Part shown: one piece after another, positions 23,178 to 34,243 of the stretch
How positions within the stretch are numbered: the first letter of the stretch is position 1
Layout of the letters: the number at the start of each line of letters is the position of its first letter
Assembly: GCA_021186555.1 (NCBI GenBank)
Contig: JAJKFL010000013.1
Span: forward strand, 32,320,743-32,384,742
DNA: 64,000 nt
Origin: Reticulitermes speratus
Taxonomy: Eukaryota; Arthropoda; Insecta; Blattodea; Rhinotermitidae
Direction of reading: 5' to 3'
Program-made: the position numbers and the translations under genes
Notes under the pieces: model-generated
What the model saw: only the letters and a program-made list of their open reading frames with translations
Database searches by the model: none
What the model was told of the DNA's origin: nothing

Positions 23178-24913
23178 CCTACTATTCAAAGCCAGCACAA
23201 TTTGTGTATGTATGAAGAGCAGGAATGGGGTTTCTCTTCATAAATAAACTCTGCTTTGCCAGAATTGCCACCAGACTTAGAGGAAAAGCTTGTTGCTTGT
23301 CAGAAACATGACATTGGACTTTGAAAAATGAACACCTACATCCTGAGCCAATTATGAAGTACAGAAGAAATTCCAGTGTACTTACATATGCCATCAAATT
23401 ACACTGCCGATCAGGCCAGGGCAAAATCTGTGGCGACTTAAATGTTTGGGAATGAAAAGATACGAGAAACTGTCACTTTGTCAGTATTGGTAGATGACAG
23501 CAAGTTGCCATCATACATAATTCTGAATCACTGAACAATACCTAAGGAGCAACTGCCTATATGAAGCACTGTCAGTAGTGTGGAACAAGACATCTATGCT
23601 CCTGAGCAAACAGGTTATGTGTTAAGGGACATTTAACACCAGAAATAAAAGTCACAATTACCAGAAGTTCCTTCACCACAGATACTACTGTCATACCTGG
23701 TGGAAGGAGGGGGGTCAGTGTCTTCACCACAGATACTATTGTCATACCTGGTGGAAGGGAGGGGGGGGGGTCAGTGTCTTCAACACAGATACTATTGTCA
23801 TACCTGGTGGAAGGGGGGGGGGTCAGTGTCTTCAACACAGATACTATTGTCATACCTGGTGGAAGGGGGGGTCAGTGTCTTCAACACAGATACTATTGTC
23901 ATACCTGGTGGAAGGGGGGGGGGTCAGTGTCTTCAACACATACTATTGTCGTACCTGGTGGAAGGGGGGGGGACAGTGTCTTCAACACAGATATTTTTGG
24001 CATACCTGGTGGAAGGGGGGGTCAGTGTCTTCACCACAGATACTATTGTCATACCTGGTGGAAGGGGGGGGTCAGTGTCTTCAACAAAGATACTATTGTC
24101 ATACCTGGTGGAAGGGGGGGGTCAGTGTCTTCAACACAGATACTATTGTCATACCTGGTGGAAGGGGGGGTCAGTGTCTTCAACACAGATACTATTGTCA
24201 TACCTGGTGGAAGGGGGGGTCAGTGTCTTCACCACAGATACTATTGTCATACCTGGTGGAAGGGGGGGTCAGTGTCTTCAACACAGATACTATTGTCATA
24301 CCTGGTGAAGGGGGGGGTCAGTGTCTTCAACACAGTTACTATTGTCATACCTGGTGGAAGGGGGGGGTCAGTGTCTTCACCACAGATACTATTGTCATAC
24401 ATGGTGGCAGGGGGGGGGGGCACTGTCTTCACAACTGCAATGTTAGGTATTGTGGTAAACAAACAGGACCTAAAACAGGTATGTATTAAATGGCTCTTGA
24501 CAGAAGGCAATAATTTGGATCATAATTTAAACTTGGCTGGAGAAATCAAGAAGCCCAGTATGACTCTTCTTCATCATTGGATCATAAGAGCATGGCATTG
24601 CATCTCACCAGAAGTGATTGTGAAGGGTTGTAGAAGAGTGCTGTATTACCAATCCAATGGATGGGACTGATATGCTGAGGAATGGCAATGAAGGGGATGG
24701 AATGTTAGCAGGAAGAGAGGGGATGATTAAGGAATTGTTTAGTAGTGGCACAGTCTTGCACGTCGTGAGTAGTAACTGCATGAAGTTAATAGTATATTAT
24801 GCTTCTTTAGCACACATTTTAATGGGGAGGCCATCGTGGATTTCGCTAAATCATGTTCTCTGGGAAAATGTGTTTTATTTAAGTGGTCAGGTTGCATTTG
24901 AATAAATATGGTA
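23178..24913 (+). pseudogene. pogo/Tigger transposase, 5' truncated, with internal minisatellite (copy A)
   Basis: Broken frames read ATRLRGKACCL, PSNYTADQARAKSV, GNEKIRETVTLSVL and PKEQLP, then after the repeat array WLLTEGNNLDHN, GEIKKPSMTLL and ISPEVIVKG. This is the DDE domain of pogo/Tigger transposases in order. The 3' end GGTA closes at 24913 after the TIR-like GGTCAGGTTGCATTTG. Several stops. The segment just before VVNK has been replaced by the minisatellite at 23690-24420. Confidence 0.85.
23690..24420 (+). repeat. G-rich 48-52 bp minisatellite inside Tigger gene, about 15 units
   Basis: Each unit reads ATACTATTGTCATACCTGG, then TGGAAGG with a run of 7 to 11 G, then TCAGTGTCTTCA. 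Translated, a unit gives TDTIVIPGG, the same as the NTDLVVIPGG block of Tigger transposase, so the array was seeded by transposase coding sequence. Copy B at 47226-47372 has only three units. The G-runs vary in length. Confidence 0.93.
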
Positions 24914-25465
24914 CATTAATCACTTACAATACATATAATCATCCTTATGAAACTGAGACGATGGAAAATGAAAATCAGTTCCTTTGGCTATTTAAATCCA
25001 GGAAACAAGGCAATAAATGTCTCTTCTGTGCATACATACAGCACTCACCAGCCATTCTTTCAGACCAGGAAATCTATCTTCAACTCTCTGTAGTATAACT
25101 ACTAGGCACCTTTGTTGCAAGGGAGTGCAAAGTCTTTCGCAACCTTAAATTTCATTCGGCACACATCATGGGTCTGTGTGCTACGCAACAAAGTGGCTTA
25201 CAAGAATTCTAGTGATGTATCTTCATAGTTCTGTAAGAATGTATATAGCACGGAATAACTGCAGAGGTCCTGAAAAGAAACATACTGATCATTTGCGGAA
25301 TTCAAACATATCATACTTTATAGAAAGACTAAGAGGTAAATGGAAATGAACTGCACGTTTAGATATAATGAGACCTTATTATCACACCACAGACTGTCAG
25401 TTGTTCAGACACTGAATAATGAAAAATTTGTGTATCTACTAGATGGAGGAAAAACATAGTAGTAG
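24914..25465. other. anonymous duplicated sequence
   Basis: Collinear with 47858-48413 in copy B. No gene or named repeat recognised. Confidence 0.4.
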
Positions 25466-25739
25466 TTCAACACAGAACAGGCCACGAAGGACCAGAGGCG
25501 GGATACAGGTATATCACTACTCTTTCTTTAACCTCTGCACTAGATGGGGGTGGGTGATCAATGCCATGCCCTCGCCACTTTATCCCTGGGAAAGAGACCC
25601 GGCACCCATTGTACAGGAGGCAGGGTGGGCCCTAGGACCAGTGTGGACGGATGTACAAAATCTCACCACCACCAGGATTCAATGTCTGGACCGTCTAGCC
25701 CATAGGAAGTCGCTATACCGACTATGCTATCCCGGCCCA
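25466..25739 (-). mobile_element. tRNA-derived SINE, antisense (copy A)
   Basis: The reverse strand begins GGGCCGGGATAGCATAGTCGG, with a tRNA-like A box (25718-25729) and a degraded B box (TTGAATCC). The body contains a GGGAAAGAGACCCGG block and a GCACTAGATGGGGG block. Related copies are at 36313, 48414 and 63110. Confidence 0.7.
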
Positions 25740-28700
25740 TGGGGGTAGAAGAAGAAGAATATATAATGGGTTCAAGCCATTTAAAGACCCAATGCACATA
25801 GGCCTTTTATTAACAGGCTCCTTGTGCCCCCTTATTCCCTAACCCTTTCTCTCTAGAAAAGAACTTTATTCAAGTCATACAGCCTTACTAAAGGCCAGGT
25901 TTCATCTTGGATGAATTTTCCTAATAACCTGTGGGTCCGGCCTATCCAAGCCAAAAGAGAAATATCCCAAGTGTGGCTAAAGCATCACACTCACATCATA
26001 TATGTGAAGATGACTCAAATTCTTTCCCACTTTTACATGTGAGAAAATCACAAAGTCTATCACATGTAGATGCTTCCTTAGAGTAATGTGTCCAAACATA
26101 AGGCCACAGACACTCTTAAGTTATATGTAACGCAAGAATATATTAAGTACAGGTTCCGGCCCAATAAACATATCGGCTGAACCCTCCATTACTAAGTGCC
26201 TTTAGGTTTCCCTTATGGGGCCCCATGAAAAGAACTGCTCTTTTTCCAGAGCCTTCTATTACATGTCTCTCGCGATTCCTCAGTATATGAGCCCTTCCTC
26301 CAGGTTCCTCTCATGGAGCCTCTGTAAAGAGAGAGATGCTCCACATCCAAATCCTTCCTTGACATGTCTCTTGGAGTCCCCAGTAAACGAGCACACCCTC
26401 CAGGTTCCCCTCATGGAACCCCTATATGGAGAGATGCTCCATTTCAAGAGCCTTCTTTTACATATCTTTCAGAGTCCTAGTAAAGGAGCCCCCCCCCCCC
26501 CCCCCTGGAGGGGGTCCAGGTAACCCACGCCGAGCTCACACAAGGAGAGACACTCTGTTTCCACAGCCTTCTTTTATATATCTCTTTACCAAGACAAAAG
26601 AAGAGCCTCTTTTCAGCCCATAGATCCCAGCCTGTCCCCTATTCTGTCCCAGAGCAGTTTGCAAACCAGACAAACCCTTGGACATCCGTAAGAGCCTTTC
26701 GGCCACAAATCCAGTCTTCACTGGAACGAAAAAGTGCCATATAAAAGAGTTCCAAATTATATTTAGGCTTCATGGAGTCACTTCCCATCCTAAAAATGGA
26801 CTGAGATCTCTAGGTTACCCTTGAGGAGCTCCTATAAAAAGAGACACACCGTTTCCAGAGCCATTCGTTTATTGATTGATCCATTCATTCATTCTTTCCT
26901 ATCTCCCAGGGTCCCCAGTTAAGGATCTCTCCCACAAAACACGGGGAAAACGAACAGTCACCGTCCACAGAGCCCGACGCAGACAGAAGGCGTACATACA
27001 ACAGGGTGCGGTTTTGTTTCCTCAAGGGGATCGTTTATGACACTGCTATTACTACTCCAGTGCCTTGCAGGATTCAGCACGGTACCTTCACCTTGGCGTG
27101 AGTGGACCAGAGCCCTGTTAGCCAGCGTGTGTCCTAGTAACCCTCAACAAGGTATCCCCTACACACCTGTTACCACCTCCCATGTGACCCAGGGTATGGT
27201 TTGCCAGCACGTGTCAGAGTAACTCCCCTCAGGGCAACCCCTCTACACCTGTTACCATCTCCACATAACACTGAGGTAGGCATTAGGTGTTGAATTTGTG
27301 GGAGGGGACCCATGGGGGTAAAACACAAGTTATTAAAATACGTAAGAAGTAACAATGACACAGCTGGCATGGATCACTGAAAGTTTTAGACAAATCACAA
27401 CAAGAAGTGGCAAGACGTATGATTTACAGTGAAAAAGCAACAGCTTAGCAGCAATATGAACCACACAGGTTTTGCCTGTCACAATTTAGTCTTAAAAAGG
27501 CACGTAAAGTAAAAACGAAATTCACTGACTTAAAGCCTGTTTTATGAGTGCGCATACCTGGCAGTGCAAAACATATTGCACAACTTCCTGCCACCTGAAT
27601 GTATCTAACTATGGTGAGGACAACACAGAACAATTTAATGCACTACTTTAAACACTGTGTATATAAACAAATAATACACACCACTATAAAACAGTAATAT
27701 AACAGTCAAAACAAATCTTTGCTCTTCTGGTATGTTACACAGAACTGAGTTTGGGACAGCCTATCAGTCCCATATTCTCTCTTCTCTGAGTGCTTCAACA
27801 TTGAAGAGGGTACCTAAAGGCTGTCCCAAAACGCTGATATCTAACTACCATTCAACACTGCATAACATCCCAGAAGAACAAACATTTAACATTGTGGCAC
27901 AAGGTGGAAATTATGCATCAGTGAAATTAATCCCATGGAGCAAGTGTTGTCTTTGAGACATTAATAGCCACTCAGCTAGTCAAGAAATTTACTGAATTTT
28001 ATGTAACTCGACGCTTCATCACCATGTTCATAAAAGTTCATTACAAAAGACATACAACACATCCTTCTCCTGCACCACAAATACAGTCCAGAACATGCAG
28101 TACAATGCCTTTAAGATACAATTTAGTACCTCACCCTCTCTCTTTACAAACACACACACACAGAGGTCTTCTGAGAGGTCTATTTCATTCAGGTTCTCCG
28201 ATCAAACTTTGTATTCTTTGTATGGTCTCTGATGCAAGCTACATAACCCACCCATCTCAAACTCCTTGCTTGGATCATCCTAACATTTTACATCCAGTAC
28301 AAATTATGCAGCATCTCATTATGCAACTCTCTGCAGCCTCTTGATATTTTCTCTGTTTTGGTTCAAACACTCACCTGAGCCCTTTGTTCTCAAACAGCCC
28401 CAGTCTATAAATGTTTTCACCACAGTGTTCTTAGATACCTCAATCCACATCCTGCCCTTAATTTCACGATGCCAAGTACCAAAACCATACAAATAACACG
28501 TCAAACAACAATATTATATATCATCATTTTTATTATTCTGGATGGGAGACAAAATGATAAAAGACTCTCACATAATGGTAGGAAAAATTTGTGACTTGAC
28601 CAAAAAACTAATTTTACACTATGCACTAGCTGAATCACTGGATGAATTACTAATTATAGCACAACCAATACACATCATACACCAGTAAAATAAAAGCTAT

Positions 28701-29589
28701 ACAAACATGTTCTGGCAGCTCTGCAAGAGAAGTGTTATGTCACACCACACCACACCACACAAGGCATATGGACAAATGGGAGTAGTGGCAACTTCATTTA
28801 CATTCAAACACTAGACTCCTTACAATCCTTCATTCACTGACTGTTCAAAATACTATTATTTCTTTAACTGAAACAATATTTACAGGTGAACATGCAAGTA
28901 CTTTCCCTTCATAACTGCCTTACTTTCATCTTATACAATTCTTGCCATATTTTTTATGGCAACATAACGTCAAGTCACTGATGGCCACATACATAAAAAA
29001 AACACAAAATGTATTCTGTTATAGTTAGGTCTCCAGGCTTTGCGATTTGGTACAAATCATGCCCTAGTTCTTGGAGTGTATGTGTATTTATGTCCACATG
29101 AAACAAGTTTACGCTTTGGTTTTGTGTTAATAAACCAGCTAGAATTCGAGTTTGTGCACAGATATTAGTGTAGTCCTTACAGTGATTCGGCTACTGCCTA
29201 AGACATCTGGGAACTCGTAAATATGTTGCACTCAGTGCTATAAACTCTTCAATATTTGGTTAACGATTTTACTTCACAACCATACCTACCATATCAGCCA
29301 ATGTATCTACCCGAAATTGTACGTCACGATTAGCGACACTGGTTGTAAGGCATCGTGACTATAAGAATTTTTAACAATTTCACATCTCGTATTTAACTTT
29401 TAAATTATACCTGTGTTATATCGCATCTTTAAATTACTGTACAGCCTATTGATGGCTTCTATGAAAAGACGAAAGTGTGTAACTGAGATGTTTAATTATA
29501 CAAGTTTTACTCGACCCTTACTGTTACTGTTTATATTTCAGCACTCCATTTTTCTTACCTGATCACACGGTAGGCAGACAACGAAACTG
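25740..29589. other. anonymous duplicated sequence with old tandem repeats (copy A)
   Basis: From 26200 to about 26950 an imperfect repeat of roughly 95 bp recurs (CCAGGTTCC, TGGAGCC, GAGATGCTCC, CAGAGCCTTCTTTTACAT). It contains a long C-run near 26490 that is short in copy B. At 27050-27260 another degenerate repeat shows two CACACCTGTTACCA(C/T)CTCC blocks. A short CA run lies at 28150. No coding sequence recognised. Confidence 0.55.
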
Positions 29590-29761
29590 GCGTTACAGTG
29601 CGGACGTGCCTGTGCGCTGCGCTACGAGTGACTGTGAAGAGTAAATAGTGTAGTGAATAATGAAGAGTGATAGTTGATAGTTCGGAAATAAGCCCAGGGT
29701 TTGCTCAGCATCTAAATCCTGTGCACCGTAGATATCAAATCAGTGTGTGAATGTATTCAAC

Positions 29762-30963
29762 ATGAATCTACAAGGTGAAAAACCTCAAGATTTTCAACCG
29801 GCCCCAAGGCCCAAGCGGAAGCGGTTAAACCAAAACAAAGAACCTACGGCAAGTACGTCATTTGAGACTACAAATTATTTTGCTGTGCTATCTGATAGCG
29901 ATACGGAAACAGAATCAATAGAATCTACACCTCCTAATAACATAAAAAAGAAACGAATACCCCCCCCCCCATTGTCCTATACAGTTTTCTGAGTAATCAT
30001 ACGCAAACGCTTAAGTCGTTAAATGATAAACTAACCAGTCCAGTGGAAATAAAAACTAAAAAACAGATTGTTACTATACACCCAAACAGAAAAGGACTAT
30101 GAAATCCTTCTCCGCGAAGTTAAACAAGCTAACCTCGCATATCACACCTACCCTCTACCTCAAACACAACAACCGCGGCTTGTACTCAAAGGTCTCCCTC
30201 CAAACGTTACTATAGAAGAAATTAGAGAAGACCTACAAATGCGGAACTTACAAGTGACTCATGCTCGACAGCTGATACGTATGGATAAACATACAGAACA
30301 GATCCTGCAGAAATATCCCATTTTTGTAGTTACTTTTCAGGCTACCACCGATTTACGTGAAGTTTATAAGACCAACAAAATCTGCCACTGCATAGTCAGT
30401 TGGGAGAGATATAAACCCAAACAGCCTATTGCACAGTGCTTTCAGTGTCAACAATTCGGACACTCATCTGCATACTGTGGACGCCCACCGAAATGTGTTA
30501 AATGCGGCAAACTACACCAGACTTCAGACTGCAAAAAACAAACATCAGAACCACCAACCTGTGCAAATTGCGGGGGAGATCACCCCGCAAACTATTCTGG
30601 TTGCCCAGAATATCAAAAGCGACTGACAGCCAGAAATAGAACACCACACCTGCAGCAACAAACTCAACCTCCTCCACCCCCACCCCAGAGAAAGGCCGCC
30701 TTTCCCTCCACCACTAGCACAAGGGAACCACCATCACAAACAAGAACCTGGGCACAAATTGCGGCGCAGACTCAAGGCCACAACAGGACCAAACACTTCC
30801 GACTTTAATTGGATCGATAAAATCTATACTATCCGCCTTCAACCTCCAAGCACTTGGAACAGTGTTACAAAATTTAGCCACACAGCTCCGAAACGCGAAA
30901 GACCCGATGGAGAAAATGATGCTACTTGTCGACACCTTAATGGCCTATTTCACATCACCATAA
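29762..30963 (+). pseudogene. Jockey-type ORF1 (gag-like, CCHC zinc knuckles), frameshifted
   Basis: Starts at ATG 29762 (MNLQGEKPQDFQ). It shifts frame at a C12 run near 29960, where the coding frame continues PIVLYSFLSNHTQTLKSL. It shifts back near 30065 to LYTQTEKDYEILLREVKQ. A nucleic-acid binding domain with three CCHC-like knuckles follows (CFQCQQFGHSSAYC, CVKCGKLHQTSDC, CANCGGDHPANYSGC at about 30440-30610). After a third shift near 30800 the C-terminus reads LGTVLQNLATQLRN to AYFTSP and TAA at 30961. Such proteins coat the element RNA. Confidence 0.85.
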
Positions 30964-33641
30964 GAAACACTTTACGAATCCTACAATGGAATGCAAATTC
31001 CGTTTACCAGCGAAAAGAAGAATTGGAAAACTTCCTCTTCACTAACAAAATAGACGTTGCGGCAATCTGCGAAACAAAGCTTCAACCACGGAGAACCTTT
31101 ACTATGCCTGGCTATTCAACACACAGAATGGATCGAAACCAACATGGGGGAGGAGTCCTACTACTAATACGAAATACACTACTCCATGACAGGATAAATT
31201 TACCAATAACTCTCACGATGGAAACAGTAGCAGTCGTCGTTCGCGACACACAGCAGCGCAAGCTCTGTATAATCTCCGGCTATACACCCCCATCCCCACG
31301 CTAAGAAAAACTGATCTCACTACAATCTTTGAGAACAAAATACCAACGGTTCTATTAGGAGATTTAAACGCCAAACACACAGCGTGGCGGTGTTCTCGCA
31401 ACAACAGAGCTGGCAACGTATGCTGGATTTTTGTATCAATCACGGAGTGAAACATCTACGCACCGGATCATGCAACGTATGTAAATACGAGAGGGCAAGC
31501 AAATGTACTAGATTTAGCTTTGGGATCACGACTGCTACTTATCACAACCACACTCTGTTCCCTGCATGTCATCTGATCACAACCCGGTGGTTTGTAAAAT
31601 CCGTTTCACCCCACAAGCAAAAGAAAAGCGATACCATTTCGACTACGGCAAAGCAAACTGGAACGACTATAAACAACATCTGGACGCTCGCCTACCAGGC
31701 ATACCACAACTCAAGGATGAGAGAGAAATAACACAAGCGATTCATAAATTCACATCAGCAGTGCTGTCAGCAGCGACAGCAACTATACCCATGCGCACAT
31801 ATACAGCAAGACACCTCCAAATACCAGCACCGATCGAAAATCTCATCAAGATACGTAACTATGTGCGTAGACGATTTCAACGTACACGGAACAAACTGTT
31901 ATATGCAGGGCTGCAAATACTGAATAAAATCATAGCGACACGCCTAACAAAACTCCGAAATGATAACTGGACATCCTTTTTACGTACACTGCAACCGAAT
32001 TCTAACCCTCTGTGGAAAATCGCGCGTTACTTTACGAAGAAGAGAAGTCAAATTCCTCCGTTAACTCACCTAGACAAACAATACTATCAAGCGGCAGAGA
32101 AAGCTGAACTTATGGCAGGACTATTCGCAAACAATCATAGGATGACTATACCGGACAAGATGACCTCCCACGGGCGACTAGTGGAGCGTACCGTGGAAAC
32201 TTTCCTCGCACGAGCAGACCAAAAAACCGAAAGCCCTCCAAAAATCGATCATACGGAAGTGGACCTAATTATCAGGAAACTTAAATCACGCACGGCTCCA
32301 GGCACCGACAAAATTACAAACACGCTACTCCGGCACCTCTCACAAACCGCGATCCGGCACTTGACGACACTCTATAATGCTCTACTTCGCATAGGATGCT
32401 TCCCGACAACATGGAAACACGCAGTGGTTTTAGCCATTCCAAAACCAAACAAACAGCCTCTCGATCCACGATCATATCGCCCAATCAGCCTGCTACCTGC
32501 ACTCAGCAAGATCATGGAAAGGATTGTGAAAACACGACTGGTCCGACATGCTACCAAAGAAAACATAATACCGAACGAACAATTCGGTTTTAGGAAAAAA
32601 CACTCCACATCAATGCAATTAGCCCGGCTCACCGAGATAATTACACATGGCTTCAACATGCGCAAACACACTGGAATGGTTTTATTGGACTTAGAAAAAG
32701 CATTCGACACTTCTGGACGAATGGCTACTCTACAAATTAATAAATTACAAATTCCCAACATACCTGATCACCTTCCTAAAATCATACCTCTCCGACAGAA
32801 AATTTTCCGTAACCATTGACGGTTCTTCATCATCCTGTCATCCACTTATGGCCGGACTACCTCAGGGGGCAGTACTGTCCCCTATTCTCTTCATACTCTA
32901 TACGGCTGACTACCCAAAAATCCCATTCGTTCAAAGGCTATGTACGCTGATGATACGGCCCTTTTTTCACAATCATGGCGACCAGATACCATTGCTCGCC
33001 GACTGTCTCACGCCACCACACGCCTGGCCGCCTATTTCAAACTATGGAGGCTAAAGGTAAACATGGACAAAACGGAAACCATTCTATTCACCAAACGGCG
33101 TCCTGATCACCCACCTCCCCTCCAGCTGCAAGGTATGACGATCCCATGGTCATCAGAAGTCAAATATTTGGGACTACGGCTCACACAAACACTAAATTAC
33201 TCACCACACATTAAAGGACAGATTGGAAAAGCAATCGGTGCACTCATCAAGCTATTCCCTCTTCTCAGTAAGGAATCAGCTTTAACAACTTCAACTAAAA
33301 TCCTTCTCTATAAAACCTCAATCCGGTCCATAATATCCTACGCAGTCCCAGTCTGGTGCTCCGTCAGTGATTCTACATACAAACAACTACAAATCCTACA
33401 AAACAAATGTTTGAGAGTGATCTTAAATGCTCCTAGAAGAACACCCATCAAAGATCTCCACTGCAATATAGACATCGAAAGGCTCCAAGAATACCTACTT
33501 CATCTCTCAGCTCGGTTTTATACCCAATGTAATGAACACAAAAACCCACTCGTGGCAAAAATCGGCCACTACGAGAAGTCAGACCTACAAAAAATGTACA
33601 AACGCTACATACATAAAAGGCCCAAACATGCCTTACTATAA
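30964..33641 (+). pseudogene. Jockey-type ORF2: endonuclease and reverse transcriptase, frameshifted
   Basis: The endonuclease starts NTLRILQWNANSV with the ICETKL and GGGVLLLIRN motifs, shifts frame near 31300 (then LLGDLNAKHTAW) and again twice before SSDHNPVV at 31570. The reverse transcriptase runs in one frame from there to LLDLEKAFDT at 32710, with the RSYRPISLLPALSK and FGFRKKHSTSMQL motifs. It then shifts to the frame with AGLPQGAVLSPILF, and shifts again before the catalytic YADD at 32941. The C-terminal part continues open to TAA at 33641. At least five single-base shifts make it inactive as read. Confidence 0.88.
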
Positions 33642-34064
33642 CTAGATACATTCAGAAGGTAGTGTTTTTTATAAAATTTTTCACTACAATAACAAAGAGT
33701 ATGTGTTTTTCTAACATTGTACATATAGGTTCGGAAGCAAGTTCCGATACCTAGCCCACATAAGCAGTTGGTAAATGGAACAATTGTTTAATCCTCCAAA
33801 CATGTGTGTATAGAAATGTGTATTTACAAGGAAATAAAGGAAAAATGTTAAAAAAAAAGACAACGAAACTGTCGAAACAGGTCAATTACGGTAAGAAAGC
33901 AGTACAAGAATCTGTACGTTGCTCGCATGAATACTGTTGCACACAATGGAAACATACGAGACCACAGATTATCTAGTATGTACGAGACTATCATACACAC
34001 ACGACACAACCTCAAACCGAAGCCAACATTTACCACGGTTAACCTATCTGCGTACGTTACCTGC

Positions 34065-34243
34065 GAACCACGGATGACATGTCCTCGATCGTATGGGACA
34101 CGACTCAAAATACCACATTTTGTTCGGGGCCACGGACTATGCATGCTCAGAAAGGGACAGCAAAATCAATCCGTGGAATGAGGTTAAGTGAGCAAGAAAT
34201 ACCGAATCTTAAACCTGGTTCATTCAGTAGGGGTCGACTAGAC
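34065..34243. other. flank at the end of duplication copy A
   Basis: The first 47 bases (GAACCACGGATGACATGTCC and onward) resemble 56878-56927. Nothing else recognised. Confidence 0.45.

Larger units (their letters stand above)
29590..33857 (+). mobile_element. near full-length Jockey-clade non-LTR retrotransposon
   Basis: Bounded by perfect 14-bp direct repeats AGACAACGAAACTG at 29576-29589 and 33858-33871. The paralogous copy B has the uninterrupted site AGACAACTAAATTG at 52832-52845. It has a 5' UTR of about 170 nt, two ORFs (gag-like with zinc knuckles, then endonuclease plus reverse transcriptase), an AATAAAGGAAAAA signal region and a short A tail before the right repeat. Length 4.27 kb. 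The ORFs carry multiple single-base frameshifts. Confidence 0.93.
20693..34064. repeat. segmental duplication, copy A
   Basis: Collinear with copy B (39548-53002). Shared landmarks in order: Tigger fragment, zinc-finger exon, second Tigger with minisatellite, SINE, degenerate tandem repeats, anonymous AT-rich sequence, ending at GTTACCTGC. Copy-specific events are the Jockey element 29590-33857, an expanded minisatellite (23690-24420), and absence of the 4.26 kb present in B at 42474-46733. Weaker similarity may continue to 34111 (compare 56878-56927). Confidence 0.92.

Noticed and set aside
23774..24670. 298-codon open frame across the G-rich minisatellite
   Set aside because: The frame is open only because the short repeat lacks stops. 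Similar long frames exist in the other phases, and the unit length is not a multiple of three, so the repeat is read in changing phase. The source is Tigger transposase, not a secreted repeat protein.
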